DNA from: Clostridia bacterium
GTDB lineage: Bacteria > Bacillota > Clostridia > TANB77 > CAG-508
Assembly (NCBI GenBank): GCA_900768805.1
Contig: CAAGEF010000077.1
Span: forward strand, 1 to 32,947
DNA: 32,947 nt
Direction: 5' to 3'
The number at the start of each line of letters is the position of its first letter. Position 1 is the first letter of the stretch. Position numbers and translations under genes: made by a program. The notes beneath the pieces were generated by a model. It saw only the letters and a program-made list of their open reading frames with translations, searched no databases and was not told where the DNA came from. Below are positions 13,512 through 21,996 of the stretch, in pieces.

Positions 13512-14999
13512 ATGGACGAACAAGAATTAGATGAAGTTGAATTAAATAGATTGATGCAGGTGCGTTTAGATAAATTAAAAGAGATGCAAGCTGCTGGAAA
13601 AGACCCTTTTGAAATTACAAAATATGATAGAACAGAAATGAGTATGCAAATAAAAAATAATTATGATGAATACGAAAACAAAGATGTTTCTGTTGCAGGA
13701 AGAATTATGGCAAAAAGAGTTATGGGAAAAGCCTCTTTTGTTACAATTCAAGATGCTGAAGGAAAAATTCAAAGTTATGTTAGTATAAATGATTTAGGAG
13801 AAGAAAGTTATAAATCATTTAAAACTTATGACATAGGAGATATAATAGGAATAAAAGGTTTTGTTTTTAAAACAAAAACAGAAGAAATATCTATTCATGC
13901 AAAAGAAGTTGTTTTACTTTCAAAATCATTAAGAGATTTACCAGAAAAATTCCATGGTTTAAAAGATGTCGATTTAAGATATAGACAAAGATATGTGGAT
14001 TTAATTGTTAATCCAGAAGTTAAAGAAACATTTTTACTTAGAAGTAAAATATTAAAAGCAATAAAAGAATATTTAGATAATAATGGATTTTTAGAAGTTG
14101 ATACACCAATTCTTAATACTATAGCTGGAGGAGCTACAGCAAGACCATTTATTACACATCACAATACATTAGATATAGATATGTATTTACGTATTGCTAA
14201 TGAACTATATTTAAAAAGACTGATAGTTGGTGGATTTGATAGAGTATATGAAATGGGAAGAATGTTCAGAAATGAAGGAATGGATATTAAACATAATCCT
14301 GAATATACTGGAATGGAATTATATGCAGCATATCAAGATTATAATGATATGATGGATTTAACAGAAGACATGGTAAGAACAGTTGCTAATAAGATATTAG
14401 GTTCAGCTAAGATAAATTATCAAGGAACAGATATTGATTTAGAATCACCATGGAAAAGAATTACTATGATTGATTCTATAAAAGAAGTAACAGGAGTTGA
14501 CTTTAATACAATAAATTCTGATGAAGAAGCAATTGCTATTGCTAAAGAAAAAGGTGTTGAAGTAGATGAATCTAAAAAAACTAGAGGATATATTATAAAT
14601 GCATTTTTCGAAGAATTTGATGAAGAAACTTTAATTCAACCAACATTTATTTATGATTATCCTGTTGATGTTTCTCCACTTACAAAAAGAAAACCATCTG
14701 ATAAAAGATTGGTAGAAAGATTTGAAGTATTTATAGGTGGACGTGAATATGGAAATGCATATTCAGAATTAAACGATCCAATAGATCAAAAAGGAAGATT
14801 TTTAGACCAATTAAAACAAAGAGAAGCTGGAGATGAAGAGGCAAATATGATGGATGATGATTTCATTACAGCTTTAGAATATGGAATGCCTCCAACAGGT
14901 GGATTAGGAATTGGAATAGATAGATTAGTTATGTTATTAACAGATTCTGCATCAATAAGAGATGTAATTTTATTCCCAACTATGAAACCTTTAAACTAG
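13512..14999 (+). CDS. lysS: Lysyl-tRNA synthetase, class II
   Basis: This enzyme charges tRNA-Lys. The N-terminal anticodon-binding OB-fold (about residues 55 to 145) includes DVSVAGRIMAKRVMGKASFV and IQDAEGKIQSYV. The catalytic core has LRYRQRYVDLIVNPEVKETF (motif 1 region), PILNTIAGGATARPFITHHN, motif 2 at FRNEGMDIKHNPEYTGMELY and motif 3 at GLGIGIDRLVMLLTDS. The end DVILFPTMKPLN is typical. The 495 residues match the bacterial family. There is no T-box leader, because only 35 nt lie between the promoter and the ATG. Confidence 0.97.
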   Translation: MDEQELDEVELNRLMQVRLDKLKEMQAAGKDPFEITKYDRTEMSMQIKNNYDEYENKDVSVAGRIMAKRVMGKASFVTIQDAEGKIQSYVSINDLGEESYKSFKTYDIGDIIGIKGFVFKTKTEEISIHAKEVVLLSKSLRDLPEKFHGLKDVDLRYRQRYVDLIVNPEVKETFLLRSKILKAIKEYLDNNGFLEVDTPILNTIAGGATARPFITHHNTLDIDMYLRIANELYLKRLIVGGFDRVYEMGRMFRNEGMDIKHNPEYTGMELYAAYQDYNDMMDLTEDMVRTVANKILGSAKINYQGTDIDLESPWKRITMIDSIKEVTGVDFNTINSDEEAIAIAKEKGVEVDESKKTRGYIINAFFEEFDEETLIQPTFIYDYPVDVSPLTKRKPSDKRLVERFEVFIGGREYGNAYSELNDPIDQKGRFLDQLKQREAGDEEANMMDDDFITALEYGMPPTGGLGIGIDRLVMLLTDSASIRDVILFPTMKPLN

Positions 15000-15055
15000 A
15001 ATTTATAATGATTATAATTATTTGGAAAAAATATAAATATAGGAGGAAATAGAAA

Positions 15056-15436
15056 ATGAAAGAAAATGTAGTATTTTACAGATGTCCAATATGTGGCAAT
15101 ATAGTAGGATTAATAGAAGGAGATATGAAACATATAACTTGCTGTGGTAAACCAATGGAAGAAATGGTTGCAAATACAACTGATGCAGCAGTAGAAAAAC
15201 ATGTTCCAGTATATGAAAAAGTTGAAGATGAATTAGCTGTTAGAGTTGGAGAAGTAGAACATCCAATGGAAAAAGAACATTATATAATGTGGATAGCACA
15301 AGTAACAGAAAATAGAACAACTCGTGTAAAATTATACCCAGAACAAAATACAGAAACAAGATTCCCTTATATACCAGGAGCAACATTATATGCTTATTGT
15401 AATAAACACGGCTTATGGAAAACTACAATAAAATAG
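15056..15436 (+). CDS. dfx: Desulfoferrodoxin (superoxide reductase)
   Basis: This protein reduces superoxide to hydrogen peroxide without making oxygen, a defence typical of anaerobes. The N-terminal desulforedoxin domain holds Fe through Cys10, Cys13, Cys29 and Cys30 (YRCPICGN and TCCGKPM). The superoxide reductase centre has Glu47 and His49 (EKHVP), His69 (VEHPM), His75 (KEHYI), and Cys115 and His118 (YAYCNKHGLWK). This matches the known four-His one-Cys site. The 126 residues are normal. AGGAGG precedes the ATG, and a terminator follows, so it is probably one transcription unit. Confidence 0.96.
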   Translation: MKENVVFYRCPICGNIVGLIEGDMKHITCCGKPMEEMVANTTDAAVEKHVPVYEKVEDELAVRVGEVEHPMEKEHYIMWIAQVTENRTTRVKLYPEQNTETRFPYIPGATLYAYCNKHGLWKTTIK

Positions 15437-15459
15437 TTAAATAAAAAATATATATAATG

Positions 15460-15500
15460 AAACAAGCAGAAAAGTAAAAAATTTTTGCTTGTTTTGTTTT
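15460..15500 (+). terminator. Intrinsic terminator after dfx
   Basis: AAACAAGCA (15460 to 15468) pairs with TGCTTGTTT (15486 to 15494), followed by TGTTTT. The loop is 17 nt but contains a further A-run/T-run pairing (AAAAA with TTTTT). Confidence 0.75.
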
Positions 15501-15574
15501 AATAAAATGTATAATGTGTATTATAGTATAAATCAGTAAAAAAAGTTGTAAATAATAAAAAGGAGAAATAATTA

Positions 15575-16315
15575 ATGTCAAATCAATTTGAAAGAACAGA
15601 ATTACTAATTGGAAAAGCTGGAGTAGAAAAATTAAATAAAGCTAAGGTTGCTGTTTTTGGTGTTGGCGGAGTAGGTTCTTTTGTTGTTGAAGGATTAGTA
15701 AGAGCAGGAGTTGAAAATTTTATATTAGTAGATAATGATACAGTTAGTTTTTCGAATTTAAATAGACAAATTATAGCAACACATAAAACTATTGGAAAAT
15801 ATAAAGTAGAGGTGGCAAAAGAGAGAATATTAGAAATAAATCCTAATGCAAATGTAGAAATATATCAAGAATTCTTTTTGCCAGAAAGTAAACAAATATT
15901 AGATAATACAATAAACTATATTGTAGATAGTGTAGATACAGTTACTGCAAAAATTGAACTTGTGGTAAGAGCAAATAAATTAAATATTCCTATTATATCA
16001 AGTATGGGAACAGGAAATAAGTTAGATCCTACAAGATTTGAAGTAACTGATATTTATAAAACTAGTATATGTCCTTTAGCAAAAGTAATGAGAAAAGAAT
16101 TAAGAGCAAGAGGAATTGAAAAATTAAAAGTTATATATTCAAAAGAAGAACCTATAAAAGTTGGAGAAATTATCGAGGAAGGTTTAGAAAATATAACAGC
16201 TGAAAAAGATAATTCACAATTCAGAAAAAAAGTACCAGGAAGCATATCTTTTGTTCCATCTGTTGCTGGATTAATTATAGCAGGAGAAGTAATTAAAGAT
16301 ATTGTAAAAATGTAA
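15575..16315 (+). CDS. tcdA: tRNA threonylcarbamoyladenosine dehydratase (TcdA/CsdL-type, ThiF superfamily)
   Basis: TcdA uses ATP to cyclise the t6A base at tRNA position 37 to ct6A. The E1-like fold is shown by FERTELLIGKAGVEKLNKAK, the nucleotide loop VAVFGVGGVGSFVVEGLVRA (Gly29 to Gly34), VDNDTVSFSNLNRQIIATHK, then IVDSVDTVTAKIELV and ISSMGTGNKLDPTRFEVTDI. PGSISFVPSVAGLIIAGEV closes it. The 246 residues and lack of extra domains fit TcdA better than MoeB or ThiF. tsaD, which makes the t6A substrate, lies 1.0 kb downstream, which supports the call. AAGGAG precedes the ATG. Confidence 0.88.
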   Translation: MSNQFERTELLIGKAGVEKLNKAKVAVFGVGGVGSFVVEGLVRAGVENFILVDNDTVSFSNLNRQIIATHKTIGKYKVEVAKERILEINPNANVEIYQEFFLPESKQILDNTINYIVDSVDTVTAKIELVVRANKLNIPIISSMGTGNKLDPTRFEVTDIYKTSICPLAKVMRKELRARGIEKLKVIYSKEEPIKVGEIIEEGLENITAEKDNSQFRKKVPGSISFVPSVAGLIIAGEVIKDIVKM

Positions 16316-16580
16316 TTATATATTTTAAAGAAGATTTAATTTTATGCTTAAATATAGGATAAATAATTGATAATTTTGAAAAATATGATATAATATTAAA
16401 AATTAGAATAAAGAATAATTAAATAACTTTTGAAAGTATATTTAATTGATATAGTAAAGATACTAATAAAAAATTAAAGAGGTGGTAAAACTATCCACTT
16501 ATAAAATAAAAATGTGTTATTTGAATTTTGGAAATTGGGGATAATTTTCAAACATACACTTAAGAAAAAGGAGAGTGCGT
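16316..16580 (+). promoter_or_regulatory. Promoter and long 5' leader of the M50 protease gene
   Basis: TTGATA (16367 to 16372) and TATAAT (16389 to 16394) are 16 nt apart, with an extended -10 TGA. The implied leader is about 180 nt. It includes GTGG/CCAC pairing within AGAGGTGGTAAAACTATCCACT (about 16478 to 16499). It also includes TTTGAA/TTCAAA, flanked by GTGT/ACAC, between 16511 and 16560. I recognise no riboswitch class. A 10-codon frame at 16511 has no ribosome binding site. Confidence 0.5.
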
Positions 16581-17309
16581 ATGTTCTTTAATATGGATCA
16601 AAAAAAATTATATACAATTTTAATTATTTTTGCATTGTTATCATTAGTTACAATGGGGACAGAAACAATTATGACAACATTATTAACTTTACCAGGAGTT
16701 ATTTTGGCAATAGTATTTCACGAATTTGCTCATGCTTTTGTTGCAGATAAATTCGGAGATACAACGCCAAGAAGTCAAGGAAGATTAACTTTAGATCCTG
16801 GAGCTCACTTAGATCCAATTGGTCTATTTCTTTTGATATTTGCACATATAGGTTGGGGCAAACCAGTACAAATAAATCCTAATAATTTTGTTAGTAATAA
16901 ATCAAGAGAATCTTGTGAGATGTGGGTTTCTTTAGCAGGGCCATTAACTAATTTTTTATTAGCGATTGTTTTAACAGTTATATATTTTTTACTACAAATA
17001 CAATTTCCAAATCCAAATAATGTAATATTAACTATAAATACAGTTGTTTTTTGTGCAATTTCTGTAAATATAGGTTTAGGAGTATTTAATTTAATTCCAA
17101 TTCCGCCATTAGACGGAGAAAAAATTTTTAGAAGATTTCTTCCATATAATGCACTTGCTTGGCTAGATAGAAATGAGCAGACTCTTTATATGTTATTTAT
17201 GCTATTATGGATTACTGGAATCTTAGGCTATTTAGTTTCTCCTGTAATAAATGTAGTTTTTTCTCTTATATTTAAGGGAGTTGGAGCTATTTTGGGATTA
17301 TTTATTTAA
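16581..17309 (+). CDS. Site-2 protease family membrane metalloprotease (M50)
   Basis: This is an integral-membrane zinc protease. The zinc site HEFAH is at residues 47 to 51, inside a hydrophobic segment (LAIVFHEFAHAFVADKFGD). The second metal-ligand motif is NLIPIPPLDGEKIF. There are about five to six hydrophobic segments over 242 residues, and no PDZ or CBS domain. This is the short YwhC/YydH-like group of S2P homologues. ATG 16581 is chosen because AAAAGGAGAG lies about 8 nt upstream. A GTG at 16575 overlaps that site. tsaD follows 44 nt later and may be co-transcribed. The substrate is unknown. Confidence 0.88.
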   Translation: MFFNMDQKKLYTILIIFALLSLVTMGTETIMTTLLTLPGVILAIVFHEFAHAFVADKFGDTTPRSQGRLTLDPGAHLDPIGLFLLIFAHIGWGKPVQINPNNFVSNKSRESCEMWVSLAGPLTNFLLAIVLTVIYFLLQIQFPNPNNVILTINTVVFCAISVNIGLGVFNLIPIPPLDGEKIFRRFLPYNALAWLDRNEQTLYMLFMLLWITGILGYLVSPVINVVFSLIFKGVGAILGLFI

Positions 17310-17353
17310 AAAAATAGAAGTGGGAATGCTTTTTCCCAGAAGAAGGAATAAAA

Positions 17354-18346
17354 ATGAAAGATGTTTATATAATGGGAATTGAATCAAGTTGTGATGAAAC
17401 TTCTGTTTCTATTGTAAAAAATGGAAGAGAGGTTTTATCAAATTGTATTAATTCTCAAATAAAAATACATGAAAAATTTGGAGGTGTTGTTCCTGAGATT
17501 GCTTCCAGATGTCATGTTGAAGTAATAAATGAAATAATGAAACAAGCATTAAAAGATGCAGGTTTAACATTGAAAGATATAGATGGAATTGCTGTTACTT
17601 ATGGACCAGGTCTAGTCGGAGCTTTACTAGTCGGTGTTTCTTATGCCAAAGCATTAAGTTTTGCAACAGGTATTCCTTTAATACCAGTAAATCATATAGC
17701 AGGTCATATAGCTGCAAATTACATAACATATAAAGATTTAAAACCACCATTTTTATGTTTAATAGTTTCTGGTGGACATACTCATTTAGTTAATGTTAAA
17801 GATTATAATGAATTTGAAATATTAGGAAAAACTAGAGATGATGCTATAGGTGAAGCTTTTGATAAAGTTGCAAGAGTAGTTGGTTTAGGCTATCCAGGAG
17901 GACCAAAAGTTGATAAACTTGCCAAAGAGGGTATACCAAATATAAATTTACCATTAACACATATGGATAATTTAGATTTCAGTTTTAGTGGTATAAAAAC
18001 AGCTGTTATAAATTTAAATCATAAGAATCCAAACATTAATAAAGCTGATTTATGTGCGAGTTTTGAAAAGGCAGTAACAGATATGCTTTTAATAAATACA
18101 AAAAAAGCAGTTGAAATGTATAAAGTTGATAAAATAGCTTTAGCTGGTGGTGTTTCAAGCAATTCGTATATAAGAGCTGAATTTGATAAATTAGCCAAAG
18201 AAGAGGGAATTAGTGTTTTATATCCAGAACTTGGATTATGTACTGATAATGCTGCAATGATAGCTGCTAGTGGATTCTATAATTTTATAGAAGGAAAACA
18301 TGGAGATTTAAATTTAAATGCAATTCCAAATTTAAAGCTTGATTAA
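17354..18346 (+). CDS. tsaD: tRNA N6-adenosine threonylcarbamoyltransferase TsaD
   Basis: TsaD transfers threonylcarbamoyl to A37 of ANN-decoding tRNAs, working with TsaB, TsaE and TsaC. The ASKHA fold is evident: IMGIESSCDETSVSIVKNG, then GGVVPEIASRCHVEVINEI, AVTYGPGLVGALLVGVSYAK and the metal site VNHIAGHIAANY. IVSGGHTHLVNVKDY, DDAIGEAFDKVARVVGLGYP and ALAGGVSSNSYIRAEF follow, and CTDNAAMIAASGFY closes. The 330 residues are typical. TsaB and TsaE are not in this window. Start ATG 17354 follows AGAAGGA. Confidence 0.97.
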   Translation: MKDVYIMGIESSCDETSVSIVKNGREVLSNCINSQIKIHEKFGGVVPEIASRCHVEVINEIMKQALKDAGLTLKDIDGIAVTYGPGLVGALLVGVSYAKALSFATGIPLIPVNHIAGHIAANYITYKDLKPPFLCLIVSGGHTHLVNVKDYNEFEILGKTRDDAIGEAFDKVARVVGLGYPGGPKVDKLAKEGIPNINLPLTHMDNLDFSFSGIKTAVINLNHKNPNINKADLCASFEKAVTDMLLINTKKAVEMYKVDKIALAGGVSSNSYIRAEFDKLAKEEGISVLYPELGLCTDNAAMIAASGFYNFIEGKHGDLNLNAIPNLKLD

Positions 18347-18418
18347 AAATAATATAACAACAAATTATTCTAGAAAATAGAAATTAATTATTTTTCTGGA
18401 GTGGAAAGGAGAATTTTT

Positions 18419-19126
18419 GTGTCAATATATGCAATAGGTGATTTGCATTTATCATTTAGTACAGATAAACCAATGGACATTTTTGGAAAAAATTGGGAAA
18501 ATCATAGTGAAAAGCTAAAATCTGATTGGATAGAAAAAGTTAAGGAAAATGATACAGTAATATTGCCTGGAGATTTTTCTTGGGCAACATATTTAGAAAA
18601 TACATATAATGATTTTGAATATTTAAATTCTCTTCCAGGAAAGAAAATTATGCTAAAAGGAAATCATGATTATTGGTGGAGTACTTTAGCAAAAATGAAT
18701 AAATTTTTACAAGAAAATAATTTTGAAAATATTGAATTTTTGTATAATAATAGTTTTTGTATAGAAAATAAAATAATTGTTGGAACTAGAGGGTGGATTA
18801 ATACAAATTTAAAATCAGAGGAAAATCAAAAAATCTTAAAAAGAGAAAATGCAAGATTAAAATTGTCGTTAGCTGATGGTATAAAAAAATATGGAGAGGA
18901 AAAAGAGATATTGGTGTTTTTTCATTATCCACCATTTTATAAAGAAGCTGTTATAGAAGATATGGATTTTATTAAAACAATGAAAAAGTATAATGTAAAA
19001 AAATGCTTTTATGGACATCTTCATAGTGATTCTCATAAAGAAGCTATTGAAGGTGTAATTGATGGTATTGAATATAAACTTGTAAGTTCAGATTATATGA
19101 ATTTTGAATTATTGAAAATAAATTAG
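18419..19126 (+). CDS. Metallophosphoesterase
   Basis: This is a calcineurin-like phosphoesterase with all five metal motifs: GDLHL (Asp8, His10), LPGDFSWA, KGNHDYWW, FFHYPPF and YGHLHSD. The 235 residues have no signal peptide, so it is cytoplasmic. GTG 18419 is preferred, because GAAAGGAG lies 8 nt upstream and the protein then starts MSIYAIGDLHL. The GTG at 18401 lies before that site. The substrate cannot be told from sequence. It ends 12 nt before lepA and is probably co-transcribed with it. Confidence 0.88.
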   Translation: MSIYAIGDLHLSFSTDKPMDIFGKNWENHSEKLKSDWIEKVKENDTVILPGDFSWATYLENTYNDFEYLNSLPGKKIMLKGNHDYWWSTLAKMNKFLQENNFENIEFLYNNSFCIENKIIVGTRGWINTNLKSEENQKILKRENARLKLSLADGIKKYGEEKEILVFFHYPPFYKEAVIEDMDFIKTMKKYNVKKCFYGHLHSDSHKEAIEGVIDGIEYKLVSSDYMNFELLKIN

Positions 19127-19138
19127 TTCGGAGGTAAT

Positions 19139-20956
19139 ATGCAAGAAAAGCAAAAAAAAATAAGAAATTTTAGTATTATTGCACATATAGATCATGGTAA
19201 GTCTACACTTGCTGATAGAATAATTGAAATGACTGGTGTTTTATCTTCAAGAGAAATGGAATCTCAAGTTCTTGACAATATGGATATAGAAAAAGAAAGA
19301 GGTATTACTATTAAATCCCAAGCTGTAAAAATGAATTATAAAGCAAAAAATGGGGAAGAATATGAATTCAATTTAATAGATACTCCAGGACATGTTGATT
19401 TTAATTATGAAGTTTCAAGAAGTTTGGCTGCTTGTGAAGGGGCTATTTTAGTTGTTGATAGCACTCAAGGAGTGGAAGCACAAACACTTGCTAATGTTTA
19501 TTTAGCAATAGAAGATAATCTTGAAATTTTACCAGTTATAAATAAAGTAGATTTGCCAAATGCAAGACCAGAAGAAGTAAAAAAAGAAATTGAAGATTTA
19601 ATAGGAATTCCAGCTATGGATGCTCCTTGTATTTCTGCAAAAACAGGCTTGAATGTTGAAGAGGTTTTAGAAAGAATTGTTACAGATATTCCTTGTCCGA
19701 AGGGTGATGAAGATGAAAAATTACAATGTTTAATTTTTGATTCTGTTTATGATAATTATAAAGGTGCTTTAAGCTATGTTAGAATAAAAAATGGTAAAGT
19801 AAAAGCAAATGATGAAATTTTATTTATGGCTACTGGAAAAACATTTACTGTTACAGAGGTTGGATATTTTGGTGCAGGTCAATATATACCTACAAAAGAA
19901 TTAGTTGCAGGAGAAGTTGGATATATTGCTGCAAGTGTAAAAACTGTATCAGATTTACATGTTGGTGATACAATTACTCATAAAAATAGTCCAGCAAAAG
20001 AGCCACTTCCAGGATATAAACAAGCGGTATCAATGGTGTATTGTGGAATGTATCCTGTAGATGGAAGTGAATATGAACCATTAAAAGATGCTTTAGAAAA
20101 ATTAAAATTAAATGATGCGGCTTTAAATTATGAACCAGAAACTTCTGTTGCTTTAGGATTTGGATTTAGATGTGGCTTTTTAGGATTACTTCATATGGAA
20201 ATCGTAATGGAAAGATTAGAAAGAGAATTCGATATTGGTCTTATTACTACTTCTCCATCTGTTATATATAAAGTTCATAAAACAAGTGGAGAGGTTATTG
20301 AACTATATAATCCAGTGGATTTACCTCCAACTACTGAAATTAGTTATATAGAAGAACCAATTATGAAGGTTGAAATTATGATTCCAAAAGAATTTGTTGG
20401 AAATGTTATGGAAATTTGTCAAAATAGAAGAGGTACTTATGTTGATATGAGATATCTTGATGAATCAAGAGTTACACTTGAATATGATATGCCACTTAAT
20501 GAAATTATTTACGATTTTTTTGATTCATTAAAATCAAAAACTAAAGGATATGCATCTTTAGATTATGAATTTAAAGAATATAGAAGAGCAGATTTGGTTA
20601 AACTTGATATTCATATTCATAATGAAGCTGTTGATGCTTTATCATTTATAGTTCACAAAGATTCTGCATATAACAGAGGAAGGAAAATGGCTGAAAAATT
20701 AAAAACAGTTATACCAAGACATTTATTTGAAATTCCAATTCAAGCTGTTGTAGGTGGAAAAATAATTGCAAGAGAAACAATATCTGCAATGAGAAAAGAT
20801 GTTTTAGCAAAATGTTATGGTGGAGATATAACTAGAAAGAAAAAATTATTAGAAAAACAAAAAAGAGGAAAGAAAAAAATGAGACAAATAGGAAATGTAG
20901 AAGTTCCTCAAGAAGCATTTTTATCAGTATTAAAATTAAATGATGATGAAAAATAA
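19139..20956 (+). CDS. lepA: Elongation factor 4 (LepA), ribosome-associated GTPase
   Basis: EF4/LepA is an EF-G-like GTPase acting on ribosomes during initiation or stalled elongation. G motifs are IIAHIDHGKSTLADRI (G1), ERGITIKSQAV (G2), DTPGHVDFNYEVSR (G3), INKVDLP (G4) and ISAKTGLN (G5). The LepA-specific C-terminal domain has HKDSAYNRGRKMAEKLK, IPRHLFEIPIQAVVGGKIIA and CYGGDITRKKKLLEKQKRGK. The 605 residues match the family, and the start follows CGGAGG. rlmB follows after 20 nt. Confidence 0.98.
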   Translation: MQEKQKKIRNFSIIAHIDHGKSTLADRIIEMTGVLSSREMESQVLDNMDIEKERGITIKSQAVKMNYKAKNGEEYEFNLIDTPGHVDFNYEVSRSLAACEGAILVVDSTQGVEAQTLANVYLAIEDNLEILPVINKVDLPNARPEEVKKEIEDLIGIPAMDAPCISAKTGLNVEEVLERIVTDIPCPKGDEDEKLQCLIFDSVYDNYKGALSYVRIKNGKVKANDEILFMATGKTFTVTEVGYFGAGQYIPTKELVAGEVGYIAASVKTVSDLHVGDTITHKNSPAKEPLPGYKQAVSMVYCGMYPVDGSEYEPLKDALEKLKLNDAALNYEPETSVALGFGFRCGFLGLLHMEIVMERLEREFDIGLITTSPSVIYKVHKTSGEVIELYNPVDLPPTTEISYIEEPIMKVEIMIPKEFVGNVMEICQNRRGTYVDMRYLDESRVTLEYDMPLNEIIYDFFDSLKSKTKGYASLDYEFKEYRRADLVKLDIHIHNEAVDALSFIVHKDSAYNRGRKMAEKLKTVIPRHLFEIPIQAVVGGKIIARETISAMRKDVLAKCYGGDITRKKKLLEKQKRGKKKMRQIGNVEVPQEAFLSVLKLNDDEK

Positions 20957-20976
20957 AATATAGAAAGGTAGAGGAA

Positions 20977-21870
20977 ATGAGAGAGTCATATAGAGATAAA
21001 CAATCTAGAAAAGCTAGAATAAATAATGAAAAAAGAGATAAGGATTTTCAAAAAAAGAATTCTAAAAAAAGAATTACTTCAAAACAACCAAGAGTTGAAG
21101 AAAAAACATATAGAGAAGATAATTTTGTAAAAGAAGAAAAAATTTATGATGATGTAGTTGCTGGAAGAAATGCTGTTATAGAGCTCTTAAAATCTGATAA
21201 AGATATAAATAAAATATTTATAGAACGAGGAGAAAAACATGGTTCTATAAATGAAATAGTAGCCAGAGCAAAAGAAAATAAAATTGTTTTAGTAGAAGTT
21301 GATAAATCAAAATTAGATACAATGGCAGAAAATCATCAAGGTGTTGTAGCAGTAGTTCCACCATTTAATTATTGTGAAATAGAAGATATTTTAGAAGTTG
21401 CTAAACAAAAAGAAGAAGATCCATTTATTCTAATATTAGATGGAATAGAAGATCCACATAATTTAGGAGCAATAATAAGAACTGCAGAAACTGCAGGGTG
21501 TCATGGAATAATTATTCCTAAAAGAAGAAATGCAGCAGTTAATAGTACAGTTACAAAAGTATCAGCTGGAGCTACAACTTATGTAAAAATAGCAAGAGTA
21601 AATAATTTAAATGATACAATTAGAAAACTAAAAGATTCAGGCTTATGGGTAATTGGAACAGATGGCTCTGCTAAAACTATGTATTATAATCAAGATTTAA
21701 GAGGCCCTTTAGCAATAATAATTGGAAGTGAAGGTTTTGGAATGAGTAAACTTGTAAAAGAAAATGCTGATATTCTTATTAAAATACCAATGAAGGGTCA
21801 AATAACCTCTTTAAATGCATCAGTATCTGCGGGAATTGTTATTTATGAGGCTGTAAAACAAAGAATTTAA
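20977..21870 (+). CDS. rlmB: 23S rRNA 2'-O-methyltransferase, TrmH/SpoU family (RlmB-like)
   Basis: This is an SAM-dependent SPOUT methyltransferase, by homology modifying a guanosine in 23S rRNA. The first 50 or so residues are a basic low-complexity tail (RDKQSRKARINNEKRDKDFQ). The substrate-binding domain follows with VVAGRNAVIELLKSDKDINK and MAENHQGVVAVVPPF. The SPOUT core has LDGIEDPHNLGAIIRTAETA, IIIGSEGFGMSKL and IPMKGQITSLNASVSAGIVI, the three SpoU motifs. The length is 297 residues. Some homologues act on tRNA, so RlmB is the best but not only option. A strong terminator follows. Confidence 0.88.
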   Translation: MRESYRDKQSRKARINNEKRDKDFQKKNSKKRITSKQPRVEEKTYREDNFVKEEKIYDDVVAGRNAVIELLKSDKDINKIFIERGEKHGSINEIVARAKENKIVLVEVDKSKLDTMAENHQGVVAVVPPFNYCEIEDILEVAKQKEEDPFILILDGIEDPHNLGAIIRTAETAGCHGIIIPKRRNAAVNSTVTKVSAGATTYVKIARVNNLNDTIRKLKDSGLWVIGTDGSAKTMYYNQDLRGPLAIIIGSEGFGMSKLVKENADILIKIPMKGQITSLNASVSAGIVIYEAVKQRI

Positions 21871-21881
21871 TAATAAATAGT

Positions 21882-21930
21882 AAAAAATAAAATGTCGAAT
21901 TTTATAAAAATATTGACATTTTATTTTTTT
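21882..21930 (+). terminator. Intrinsic terminator after rlmB
   Basis: A 15-bp perfect stem joins 21882 to 21896 (AAAAAATAAAATGTC) with 21915 to 21929. It ends in a T-run and has an 18-nt loop. Confidence 0.85.
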
Positions 21931-21975
21931 ATATGTAAATTTTATATAGCAAATACATATGTAAGTAAACCGTTT
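21913..21975 (+). promoter_or_regulatory. Possible promoter and operator of the GH13 gene
   Basis: TTGACA at 21913 to 21918 lies inside the 3' arm of the rlmB terminator and is 17 nt from a weak -10, TAAATT (21936 to 21941). A near-palindrome AAACCGTTT at 21967 to 21975 resembles LacI-family or cre operators, though it departs from the cre consensus. Both calls are tentative. Confidence 0.3.
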
Positions 21976-21996
21976 CTTAATTAAGGAGGAGTTATT

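Noticed and set aside
16511..16543. A 10-codon leader peptide in the M50 5' leader
   Set aside because: The nearest GAGGTGG is more than 20 nt upstream, and the peptide has no telling composition.
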